The translations under genes were made by a program, and so were the position numbers. The notes under the pieces were generated by a model. It was not told where the DNA came from and ran no database searches. It saw only the letters and a program-made list of their open reading frames with translations. Positions 17,632 to 29,600 of a stretch of DNA of 50,480 bases are shown one piece after another (position 1 is the stretch's first letter; the number at the start of each line of letters is the position of its first letter). This DNA is from Verrucomicrobiota bacterium (GTDB lineage: Bacteria > Verrucomicrobiota > Verrucomicrobiia > Limisphaerales > JACRJZ01): positions 1 through 50,480 of the forward strand of contig JACRJZ010000142.1 in assembly GCA_016219875.1 (NCBI GenBank). The letters run 5' to 3'.

Positions 17632-20600
17632 TCACGGCCACGTCGGTGTCAGCACGTCGTAGTAGTGGAACGTGGCCCCGGCGGGCACCGGGTTGGTCAC
17701 GGAGATGACGCCGGTGAAGGGCAACGGCGGCAGGTTGGTCAACACTTGCCATGTCGGCGGCAGGCCCTGGGCCGAGAGCACGCTGTAGCTCTGGCCAGCC
17801 AGTCCGAGGAATTGCACCACCGCATGCGTCGCGACGCCGGCGTCGTCCTGGAGCAGGCTGACTTTCACGGTGCTCTTCAAGCTCGGGCTGATGACACGGT
17901 AGAAGCGGCGCGGCGTGTTCGGCGGCAACGCGTGTGTCACGGTCACCATCTGGTCCACCGGCAAGGGGTCGATGTCTGTCAGCAAAACGCCGATGGCCGC
18001 CGCGGTTTCCGCGCTCAGGACGCTGTAGGTCCGCCCTCGCAGGCCAGGAAATTGCAGCACCACGTTCGTGCCGGTTTCGGCCAGTTCCTGCTGCAAGGTC
18101 ACTCTCAGGACGCTGGAGCCGTCGCGCGGATCGGTGCCCGCGAGGTACTCGTGCAAGTTCGTCATGCCGTCACCGTCAGGGTCCAGGTGGGCGTCGGTGG
18201 GATCGCTGGGATTGAACTGATGCGCCACTTCCCAAACATCGGGCAGGCCGTCCTGATCGAAATCCCCGGAGCCGGCCCGCCCGCCCGGCGTGGGCACGGC
18301 TGCGAACCAGTTCCGCGGCTCGTTCCCGTAGCCGGATTGGCGCGAGCGATGCAAACTCAAGCCCGTGCCGTCTGCCGCGGCGTCCCACGGCGCTTCGTCC
18401 TGATACTCGAGGCGCTCGACGGTGATGTAGGGGACGAAGCCGGAATCGGCAAAGCCCGCGGGCACCGGCGGGCCGGGCTTGCGCAGTTCGAGGGCTTCAC
18501 CGCCGTTGTCGAGCTTGCCAGAATACGGCCCGAACAGTCGCGTGCCGGAGGCCACGCTGTAAGCGGAATGGAAGGCGGCCAACGAAGCTGCGTCGTTCGC
18601 CGGATCGAAGCTCACGACCAGAATCTGTTCGCCCGCCGCCAGCGTGACGTTGCGCGGGAAATTAAAATCCACGCCGCCGCGGAGCCGCCAAGTGTTGGTG
18701 GGTTGCGCAGGATCGAACAACGGCACGGCGTCGCCGGTGAGGTTCTGCAACTCGACATACTCGTCCCGCACGTTATCCGCCGGTCCCGGCAGGTCGAGCG
18801 GGTGGTACATGATCTCGCTGAAGATCACGGGACCGATCTTCGGCAGCGCGTTGCGGCGGCCCGTGCCGGTGCGGAAATCCTCCAGCGTGGCCGCTTCGTC
18901 CGCGCCGAGCGTGCGCTCCTTCGTGGCCACGTAATCGACCTGACCGGCGCTGTTGACCTGGCGACCGAAGGAAACCCCGGCGTCCGCCGGGCCAAACGCC
19001 GCGCTGGTGCGGTAGCCCGTAAGCTGGCCGCTCGCGTCCGCGGCGCTGAGATACAGCTCGTCGCCATGCACGCCGTCGAGGCCGAAGCTGCTTGGGTCGC
19101 CGACGATGGCGTTGAACTGGTATTCGTAGAACACCACGTAGCCGCCGGGCGGCACGATGACGTCGTTCGTGATGCGGAACTTGGTCAAGTTGTGCAGCGC
19201 GTCGCTCAGGCACCAGTTCTTCAAGTTCACCGGCACGGCAGAGACGTTGCGCAACTCCACCGCATCTTCCAGCAGCCCGCCCAGCGGCGTGGCCGTGAGG
19301 ACTTCGTTGATCACCACGCTGGTCAGCGGCAGGAAGTTCGCGTCCGCCGGCGTGGGCGTCGTGGGGAAGCGGACGATGTTCGTGCCACCGTCGGGCAGCC
19401 GGCCTTCCGACACGCCGAGGTTCTGCGGGCCGAACACCACGCTGTCGATCAGCGTGGCATCGGGCAGTGACACGCCAATGCTTTCGCCACCGGCGTCGAG
19501 CCGGAAGGTCACGTGATCCGGGCCGTTGCCGGGCCGGTTGTCGGCGATGAAGCGTTCGTAGCCGTACAGCCCCGTGCCCAGGAATGAGAGCGGAGCGATG
19601 CGGAAGTTGAGCCGGCTGGCGGGCGTGCGCAAGTTGTCCGAGAGGCCCAGGCCGCTGATGGCGACCGGCTGCGGGTTCGGATTGTTGAGTTCGAACCAAT
19701 CGTCACCCGAAGTCGGATTGGCCATCCACTCATTGACCTTAATCAGGCGTGGATCGCCGAGGCTGGCGGCGAGGTTGGCCGACGCGGGCGTGGGCAGAGT
19801 GAGCACCCAGTTGGTGTCGCCACTGGGCACGCGGCCGATGGAGTAATCGTTCGCCTGCACGCCGTAGGTGACGCTGTCGAGCAGCGAGCCGCCATTCGCG
19901 ATCGTGTCGAAGAGATACACGCCGTCGCCGTTGGCCTTGATGCCGAAGCCGGTGTTGGTGGCGCTGGCGGGCGCGCTGCCGTCGCAGAACAGCAGATAGT
20001 AGCCGCCCGAGGGCAGGACCAGCCCGGAGGCGAAGACGTATTTGCGTGGCGACGCCAGACTGTCGCTCAGGCTCAGGCCGCCCAGGTCGAGGTCGTTCGC
20101 GGTGGCGTTGAAAAGCTCCACATATTCCGGCGAAGCCCCGGCGCTGTTCGTCAACGCGGAGATGTTCTTGGCCAGCACTTCGTTGATGACGAGTCGCGGC
20201 CCGCCCGGCAAGACCGCGGCGGGATTCGGCGCGCCCGGCGTGGCCACGGGCAGCGCGAGGAAGTCGCCGCCGCCGTCGGGGCCGCGGCCTTGCGCGACGT
20301 TCAGCGTCTGCTGGCCGTAGATTACGCTGTCGATCAGGCTGAGGTCCGCGTCGAACAGGCCGATCAACCCCTGCTCGGCGGGCAGGCCGAAGCCCAGATG
20401 GTTCGCGCCGCCGCCCACGTTGCCGTCCGCGATGAAGACCGCGAAGCCGCCGCCCAGCACAAAACTCAGCGGCGCGAGGCGGTGCCGCGCCGGCGCGCCG
20501 ACCGGGTTGTCCGTGAGGAACAAGCCGCCCAGCGCCACGGGATCGGATTCGGGATTGAACAGCTCGATGAAATCATCCGCGACGGGCGTGGTGCCCGAAG

Positions 20601-23600
20601 CGAGCCACTCGTTGATCTTGAGCGTGCGCGGCGAGGTGGTGCGGACAGCGACGTTCGCGAATCCAAAGGTTGGCAGGGTCAAGGCCCAGTCTTCACCTGA
20701 ACCCTCACCCTGACCTTCTCCCGTCCGACGGGAGAGGGAATCCAAGCGTCCGATGGAGAAGTCCGGCACTTGCAGGCCGAACGACACTGAGTCCACCAAC
20801 TGGCCGTTCGCCGCGAAGAGACACACGTTGTCGCCTTCTTGCTTGAGCGACCAGCCGGTGTGCAGTCCGGGCGGCGTGCTCTCGGCGTCGGCGTAGAGGA
20901 CGAGATACGCGCCCGGGGCGAGGACGGTGCCCGGCGGGAACGTGAACTTGAACGGCTCGTCCAGGTTGTCACTGAGGCCGAAGCCGGCGAGATCGACGGG
21001 GTCGGAACCTGAATTGACCAGTTCGATCAAGTCCGGGAAGCGACCCTCCGCGGCCACGCTCTCCTGGTTGTTCGCGAGGATTTCGTTCAGCCGCACCGAC
21101 GGCGCCTCCGCGCTCACGACCCAGGTGCGCGAGGCGGTCACGACGGCGTCAGGACCGTAGGCGGGGTCGTCTTGGTAGAGGCCGGCGTCGCGCGTGGCGG
21201 TGACTTCGACGCGATGCGGGCCAAACGCCAGGCCCGTGAGCGTGATCGGCGTGGCCGTGGGCGTTTCCGCGCTCCAGGCGCCGCCGTCGAGACGCCACTT
21301 GTAGTGCGTGAAGCCCGCGCCATCAGGCCAGCCCGCGCTCGGAATTCCTTGGCCCGTGCGCCAGGGACCGACGACGAGCGTGGCGTTCGTCTGGCTCGTC
21401 ACTTCGGCCGGCTCGCCCGAAATGGCCGCGCCCATTTGAGATTTGAGATTTGAGATTTGAGATTTTAAAGGCGCGCCCAGATCTCGCCCGTCTGGACCAG
21501 CGCCCAACGCGGGGGAGCCGATGTCGAGACTGAACCACTGGCGCAGGATCTGCGCGTGCGCCCAGTTGGTGAAGACGGTCTCCGAAAGTTGCGGTACGTG
21601 TTTGAACAACGGATCGAGCGAAGCGTTGCCGCCGCCGGGGCCGCTCCACTCTTGCGGCATCAAGTTGTTGGTGAAAGTCACGACCGCCGCCGTCACGTTC
21701 TGGGCCAGCTTCTCGATGTCGTAAAGGATGTTGCCTTCGAGCAGCATGCCCGCGCCTTCCGCGGTGCCTTCGTCGGCCAGGCAGACCACGCCCGAGTCGG
21801 TGTCGGTGCCGCCCTGTTTGGTTTGGCGGACGACAGTGTTGTTGAGCAGGGTGAAGAAATTGCCTTGTTTGGCCATGGCGGCGTGGTCGCAATCGTAGAA
21901 GAGGTTCCCGATGATCGTGACTTCGGAAGTGCGGGCGCCGTCGTCGCCGCCGCTGACGGCGCTGGCGGTATCGGGCGATCCGTTCTTGTGGACGTGGAGG
22001 AAGATGTTTCCTTCCACCCAGGCGTCCGTGCCGTCGAGATCGAGGTGATCGTCGCCGCTGCCAGTAAACACGTTGTTGATGAATTGGACGGCCGGGCCGG
22101 GGCGGTTGCCGCCGGTGAAATCGACCACGTCGTTGTAGCCGCTGGCCGCACCGAAGAAATTGCGCAGGAAGAGGCCGCGCCCGCCGCTCTTGATCCCGCG
22201 CGTGCCATGCACCAATTCAAACGAACCGGTCGCCGTCGGGAACACGCAGTCGCTGACCACGAACGACGAGCCGTCCAGCGAGACGTACTGGCGATCGGTC
22301 GCGGCGAAGGTGAGGTGATCGAGGAACACGTCGGCGTCGTTGGCGTGGAGGGCGGTGCTGCCGTTGAACTCGAAGAGCGCGTGCGCGATGCGTGTCTCCG
22401 GTGAGCCTGCGCCGCCGTTGACCGTGATGCCGCCCCAACTTGTCGTGGAACCGGGCATCCGCGTGAAACGGATAGGCGCGGTGGCGGTGCCTTCGGCCAG
22501 GAGCCGGGCGCCGTTGGCCACGGTCAGGTTCACGCCCGACCCGAGGTAGAGGACCGTGCCCGGCTCGATGGTGAGCGTGGCGCCGGCCCCGATGGTGAGA
22601 TTCGCGGTCACGCTGTACGGGCCAGCCGCCGCAGTCCAAGTGGTGTCGGCGGAGATGGCACCGGAGAAGGTTTGCCCGGCTCCGCTGTAGTACCAGATGT
22701 CAATGAAGGCGCGCTCGAATTCGACGTCGTTGGTGTTGAGCGCGCGAACGAGCACACGGTTGAGGCCGGGAACGAGCGTCACGGTGTTGGTCCAGCGCGC
22801 GTCCCAGGCGGACCAGACGGCCTGGCTGTCGTTGACGAAAACCTTGCGCGTCTCGATGGCGTGGGCGCGGCCAGAGAGCCGGACCGTCGGCGTCGAGGTG
22901 TAGGGGAACCCGCCGGAGCTGCCAAGGCTATGGCTGATGCTGAGGCCCGTCGGGATTTGGGAGAGGACATAGTTCCGCCGGCCCGCGCCAAAGGTTTTCA
23001 TGTTGTTGATCGTGGTCTGCGGGACCCAGCTTCCGAGCGTCTGGTCGAGCAACGGGTTGAGTTGCTCCGGTGCGAAGACGGTTTCGCAGAGCCGTTTCAA
23101 CTGCGCGTAGTAAAGCGGCACGAAATCGGGCCAGCGGATGAAGCGGGTGATCGTGGGTAACTGGGCTGAGGCCGCGCGGAAGAGGCTGGCGTTGGTCGCG
23201 CCGCGCGTGTCGCCCTCGTTCAAGATCGTGTCCCAGTCGTGGCCAAGGAGCTTGAAGCGCGGGTCCAGGAAGCCGCGATACATGGCGAAGTCGTCGCCGT
23301 AGCCGGTGCCCAGGCTCGTCTCCATGCTGGTCGTCATGGTGAAGAGCGCGAAGTAAAGCATCCACTCGTCCATGTCCACCACTTGCCGGACGGCTGCGGT
23401 GTAGTCCTGGTCGGGCGTGTTGTTGAGCACGTCCGTGAGTTGGATCAAATCACTCCAGTCGTTCTCGCTGCCGTTGCTTTGCTTGACATAGCCGGCGCTG
23501 AGGTAGTCGGACGGGCTCGTCCCCAGGTAGGCCAGCCTGGCGGTGTGGCTGCCGGTGATGCCGGCGTAAATGTTGCCGCCGGGGTCGTTCGGGAAATGGC

Positions 23601-26600
23601 GGTCCGCGAAATCGGCGTCGCGCGATTCCTGGTGGACGTAGGAGCCGAACTGCGGCGAACCGGACCCGGCGATGTTCTCGCCGTTGACGCGAATTCGCAC
23701 GGCCCGGTGCCACTCCGTCTGGAGGCCGGCCTTGGAAGCGATGGTGAAGCCGGCCACCTGCGCATGGGTGTACTGGCTGTTGAGGTTGAACGCGCCCACC
23801 CCGTTCCAAGTGCGGTCGCTGGGGATCAGCACGCGCAAGTTGGGCGGGTTGGCGTAGCGCGTGCCCGCGCCGCGGTAGCGGATGCCGGTGTTGTAGCGCA
23901 GCCGCGTCTCGACGCCGTCCACCGTGATCAACGTGGCGTTCATTTGCGCGTCGCTGTTGCGGCTGAGGGCGGCCAGCGTGTTGCGCTCGTTCTGGGTCAG
24001 GACGAGGCGGAACTCCGCCTGTCCGCCGGCCGTCGGCGAGTCGTCCACACCGTACAGGGCGTTGCAGGTCTGGGCGAAGCTGACCGTGTCGCTCTGCCGG
24101 GCCGGGGCGGGCCAGGCGCGTGTGCGCCCCCCGGCGTCGGTGGCCCGGACAAAGAACTCGACGACGGCATGATCGGCTTGCGCGGGCAGCAGGGCGCCGA
24201 ACTCGCCGTCGTTCGCCAACCCATCCCCGTGCTGGCCGTCGTCCCACATCGGCGTGGCGGTGAAAGCCGGCGGCGTGGACGAACTGGCGTTGCGAGAGAA
24301 GACTGCGACGGTCACGCCCGGCTGCTCGTCCAGGAGGCGCGCGGTCACGATGACGGCGTCGGTCGAACGCGGCACCAGCGGCGCGTGGGCCACGTTGAGG
24401 ACCAGCGGGGCGAGGTTCGCGGAAGCGACGGAGTTCGCGCGGCCTGGGGTGCCTTCTGGGGTCAGGCTGCTGGCCCAGTTCTGGCCGGAGTCGTTGGGCA
24501 GCGCCGGGTTCATCAACTCGAACGACTGGCCCAGCCCGTCGGCCTCACAGAGCCAGTCCCAACCTTGCGGGTATTGAGTCGAGCGGATGCGGATGGCCCA
24601 GTCGCCTTCGTCGGCGTAAGTCACCGCGTTGACCCGGTTGCCCCCGGCGTCCTCCAGTTCGATTTGGTCGTGACTGTTGCGCAGCGTGCCGCGCCAGTTA
24701 CCGACGACGTGGGCGACGCCGGGGTACTTCGCGGCGAACGCGTTCGTGTTGGCCGCGACGACGAGGAAGTCGCCGCCGGGCAGCATCACGGACGGGAAGG
24801 TGAAATTCACGCCGCGGTTCAAACGCCAGCCGGTGAGGTCCACGGGCGCGGCGCCGCGATTGAAGAGTTCCACGTACTCCTCGTCCGTCTGCTCTGACGA
24901 GGGATGGAACATGATCTCGTTGATCACGACGTTGGCCGCCGGTGCCGTCGGATCGAGCGAGTAGCTCCACGCTCCGCCAGCGAAGGCGTGCCGGGCGGCG
25001 GACTGGTCGTGGATGCCGTGGTTGGCGGCCCAGGCCATCCGCACCGCACCGGTGGCCGGCGAGTCGAACTCAAACACGTACGGGCCCGCGAGCGAGCCGC
25101 TGACGCGCCGGGCCGCGCGGCCGTCGAGCAACAACGCTGACGCGCTCATGCCGCTGACCGGTTCGCTGAAGCCGACCGTGATCGGCGTCAACACGCGCAG
25201 AGCGGCGCCGGGAACCGGGTCCACGCTCGTCACCGTGGGCGGCGTGAGATCGACCAGCGTGTAGAGCACGGTTTCGCCCGCGCCGGTGCCGAGGAACGAT
25301 TTCGGCGGCGCTTCGCGGTCGATGATGCCGTGGTCCACGGCCCAGGTCACGGCCACGGGGCCTTCCGCCAGTGGCGGGAAGCTGAAGGTGTAGGCGGCAA
25401 TGGACCCGGCCACGCCGGTGGCCGGCACGCCGTTAAGAAGCAGGTCGGAAGCGTTCACGCCTTGGATGGGTTCGCTGAAGTTCACCGTGAGGTGCGTGAG
25501 GTTCGTCACCACGCCCGCCGCCGGCTCGAACGACGCCACGGTGGGCACGCTGGAAACCATCACGAACACGGTCGCCACCTGCGACGTGGCGCGCGCGCCC
25601 TCGTTGTCGGCGGCAACGGCGCTCAACGCGTACGTCCCGATGGGCACGTTCTGCCAGGTGAAGCTGTAAGGCGCGTTCGTCAGCCGGGCGAGTTGGTTCG
25701 TGCGATCCGCGTAAAACGTAACATTCGCGATGGTGCCATCGCCGTCGGTGGCGGTCGCCGCCAGCAGGATGTCCGCTGGCGCGCCAAACAGGGCGCCATC
25801 CGCCGGCGTGGTCAGCGCGATGGCCGGCCGCGCGTTGGTGGTCACGCCCGAGAGGCTGAGGTCGAAGCTGATGTCCGAACTGGTGGTGCTGCTTTGGTGG
25901 ACTTCCACCGCGAGCACGTTGGCGCCGGCCACGAGCAGCGCGGGGGTCACGCTGAACGGCCAGAAGTTCACGCCGTCGTCCTGCGCGTTGGAGGCCAGTG
26001 TGTAGTAGAAGACCGTGCCGGACGGCATCAGTTCGCGCACGATCTCGACGCCGTTCAAATAGACGACCGCGCCGTCGTCGCGCTTGAGTTGGAGCGTGAG
26101 CGAGCGGTAGGCGGCAGGGTTGTTCACGTTGAAGCGGCGGCGGAAAAAATAGGTGATGGCCTGCTGGCCGTTGGTGCCATAGCGATTGAGGAAGGTGGCC
26201 TCGTCGTTCTCCGCCGGGCCGGAGCTGAAGCCGAGCTGGCCCGGGCCGGAGGGCCAGGCGCTGTCGTCGAAGGCCAGAGTGCGCCAAGCCGTGCCTTGGT
26301 CCGAGCCGTCGTCGAGGAACCTCCAGACCGCGCCCGGGGCCACCAGCGTGCTGGGTTCGCCGCCGGTGACGAAAGTGATGTTCACCGGCGCGGAAGTGCC
26401 CAAGCCGCCTTGGTTGTCCGTAGCCACGGCGCGAAGTGCGACCGCGCCCAGGGCGTAATTCGTCCAGTTGATGGAGTAGGGGCTGGTCGCGTCTTCTCCC
26501 AAAAAAGTAGTGCCGGCAAAAAACTGAACGTTGCTGATCGAGCCATCGGCGTCGGCGGCGGTGGCGGTGATAAGGACGTTGGTGCCGAGGCCGTTGGTCG

Positions 26601-29600
26601 GGACGACGACGGTGGCGTTGTTGCCCGGCGCAGTAATGCTGACGGTGGGCGTGAGGTTGCCATGCACGATGAGGTTCACGACCGCAGACGTGCCCCGGAT
26701 GCCCACGCCGTCCACCGCGATGGCCCAAAGCGCCCGGCGGCCAATGGGCGTGTTCGTCCACACGAAGCTGAACGGTTCCGTGGTGTCGTCGCCCAACCTC
26801 GCGCCGTCGCCGTAGAATTCGACGCGGGCAATGCCGTTGCCGTCGGGGTCCGAGGCCGAGGCCGCGATGGTGATGTTGGTCGGCGCGTCGAACTCACTGT
26901 TTTCCGGCGGCGCCGTGATCGACACCACGGGCGGGGCGTTGTTCGTGACACGCACGTTCACCACGGCCGAAGTGGCGGACAAACCGAGCAAATCGTGGGT
27001 GACAGCCGTGAGCGGATATTCGCCCACCGGCACGCTGGTCCACGCGAAGGCGTAAGGGCTGGCCGTGCTTTCGCCGAGCTTGTTGGCCCCGGCGAAGAAC
27101 TCCACGCGGGCCACACCGTCGATGTCGGTGGCCGTGGCCTGGAGCGCGATGCTGGCCGGCGCCACGAAGCCCGCGCCGTCGGGTGGACTGATCAGCGCGA
27201 TCAGCGGCGGGGTGTTCGGCACGACGGAAACACTCATCACACTGGAAGTGGCGACCGCGCCGCGGTTGTCCGTGGCCACGAAATCGAAGCTGTAGGTGCC
27301 GAGGGGCACGTTGGTCCAGGTGAAGTCGAACGGATTGCCCGAGAACGGGGCGAGCACGAGCAGGTTGGTGCCGCTGAAGAGGGCCACGTTGCTCACGGTC
27401 CCGTCGTAGTCGTGGACCTCCGCCGAGAATTGGATCGTGGCCGGCGCGCTCAGCGAGATGCCGCTTTGCGGCGTGGAGACGAACAGGTAGGGCGCGTAGT
27501 TGCCGGTGACGGTGATGGCGACCGGCGCGCTGGTGGCGCGGGCGCCGAAGCCGTCCACGGCCACGGCCGTCAACACCCAGTTGTTGGCCGTGGGATACCA
27601 TTCGTAGGTATAGGGCGGCAGCCGGTCCTGGCCCATGTAGTCGTCGTTGGCGTAGAACTCGACGCGGGCGATGCCGTATTCGTCCGCGGCCCCCGCGGTG
27701 AGCGTCAGGAGGAGCGGATCATAGACAGTGCCGGACAGAGCGTAGGCCGAGCCGTTGGTCGGGCTAGTCAGCGTGACGGTCGGCGGCCCGTTGCTGGCGG
27801 CGCCGGTCGAGAGGCCCGCCAGGCTGAGATCGAAACTGATGTCGCTGCTGGTCGAGTTGTTTTGGTGCATCTCCACGGCGACGACGTTTGTCCCGGACAC
27901 GAGCGCGGACGCGCTCATGGTGGAAGAGCGGAACGTGGCGCCATCGTCGGAAGGCGAGCCGCTGGCAAACGTGGTGGCGGTGATCGTGCCGCTGGGCATG
28001 TTGTCGCGGCGGATTTCCGTGCCGTTGAGATAGACCACCGCGCCGTCATCGCGTTTGAGCAGCAAAGCAAGCGAATCGTAGCGCGAGGCGTCGGGGACGA
28101 CGAACGCCCGGCGGAAGTAATAGGTGATGATCTGCTGGCCGCCGGAGTTGTAGCGGCGAATCAAAGTGGCTTCGGGGCGGCCGTCCGCGGCGTCGCCAAA
28201 GCCCAGTTCCGCGACGCCATTGGACCAGCTCGAGTCGTCGAACACCGGCGCGCGCCAAGCGGTGCCTTGATTCGAGCCGTCGTCCAGATACTTCCAGTCC
28301 GCGCCGGCGGCGACGAGCACGTTGGTGGTCGGGGCGGGCGTGACCGTGATGGACATGGCGGACGGCGTGTTCGTGGCCCCGGAATCGTCCGTGGCGAGCG
28401 CGGTGAGAATGCTCACGCCCAGCGGCGCGTTGCTCCAGGTGAAGGTGAGAACGGACTGGTCGATCTGCGCCAACGGCTGCCCATTGGCGAACACGACCAA
28501 GTTGGTGATGACACCATCGTTGTCGTAGCCGCTGGCATACACGCTGATCGGTGCGCCCAAGAGGAACGACTGCCCGTCGTACGGCTGATACACGTAGGCG
28601 TTCGGCGGGTAGTTGCCCGTCACGGTGATGGCCACCGGCGCCGAGGTGGCTCGCGCTCCGAAATTGTCCACCGCCACGGCTTGGAGCGCATAGACGCCAC
28701 GGTAGGCGTTGTACCAGGAATACCGGTAGGGACGAACGTCCGCCTGGCCCACAAGCTGGCTGTTCGCGTAAAAATCCACTCGCGCCACGCCGTCGTCGTC
28801 GTCCGCCGTCGCCTCGAAGAAAATGCCGGTGGGGACGACAAACGCGGCATCGTTCGTGGGTGACACCAGCGCGACCGTGGGCTTGCTGTTGAAAAGCACG
28901 CTGACGGTGGCCACGGAGGATGTGGTGCGCAGCCCGGAGTTGTCCATCGCCACGGCGAAGATCTGGTGATCGCCCATCGGCGCGTTGGTCCAGGTTCCGG
29001 TGTAGGGGTGGATCGTGTCGCGGGCGACCAGCACGCCATCCACGTGGAAGGTGACGTTGCTGATGCCGCCGTAGTCGTCGTAAGCGTCGGTCGTGATCGG
29101 AATGTCGCCGGAGCGCAGGACGGTGCCGGAGGTCGGATACGCCAGGGCGACGAACGGCGGGACGTTGGCGTTGGTGGACGCGGGGCCGAAGAGATTGAGT
29201 TGGACCAAGCCCTCCTGACTGGAAAAGCCGCCGATCTGGATGCGGTAGGTGACCCCGCGCACGGCGGTGAAATCGACGCGGCTCCACAGGCCGAAGGAGT
29301 CGTCGTTGGACGCCACGAGCGACAGGGCGTTCAACGCGTTGCCGGTGTGGACGGCGATCACGGTGTCGTAGGTGCCGCCTTGCTGATAGAGGCTGTTGGT
29401 GAGGTTGATTTGGACCGCGCCACTGCCCTGGGCCGTCCAAAACCACCAACTGGAGTTGGCACCGCTGGAGTAGTAGGGATACGGCTCTCCCGCTTCATGC
29501 GTCGCTCCCACCGTGGTGCCCTCCGCCACGATGAACCGCCCGCGCAGGATGGTGCCGTTGGCGAAATTGTCGTTGGGCGGCGCGGCTGCGTCTGCGGAGA

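Noticed and set aside
17665..19470. Plus-strand open frame of 601 codons
   Set aside because: Antisense to the lamin-tail part of the giant gene, with no domain signal.
25330..28863. Plus-strand open frame of 1177 codons
   Set aside because: It lies wholly antisense to the giant gene, has no domain character and arises from the GC-rich codon pattern of the opposite strand.
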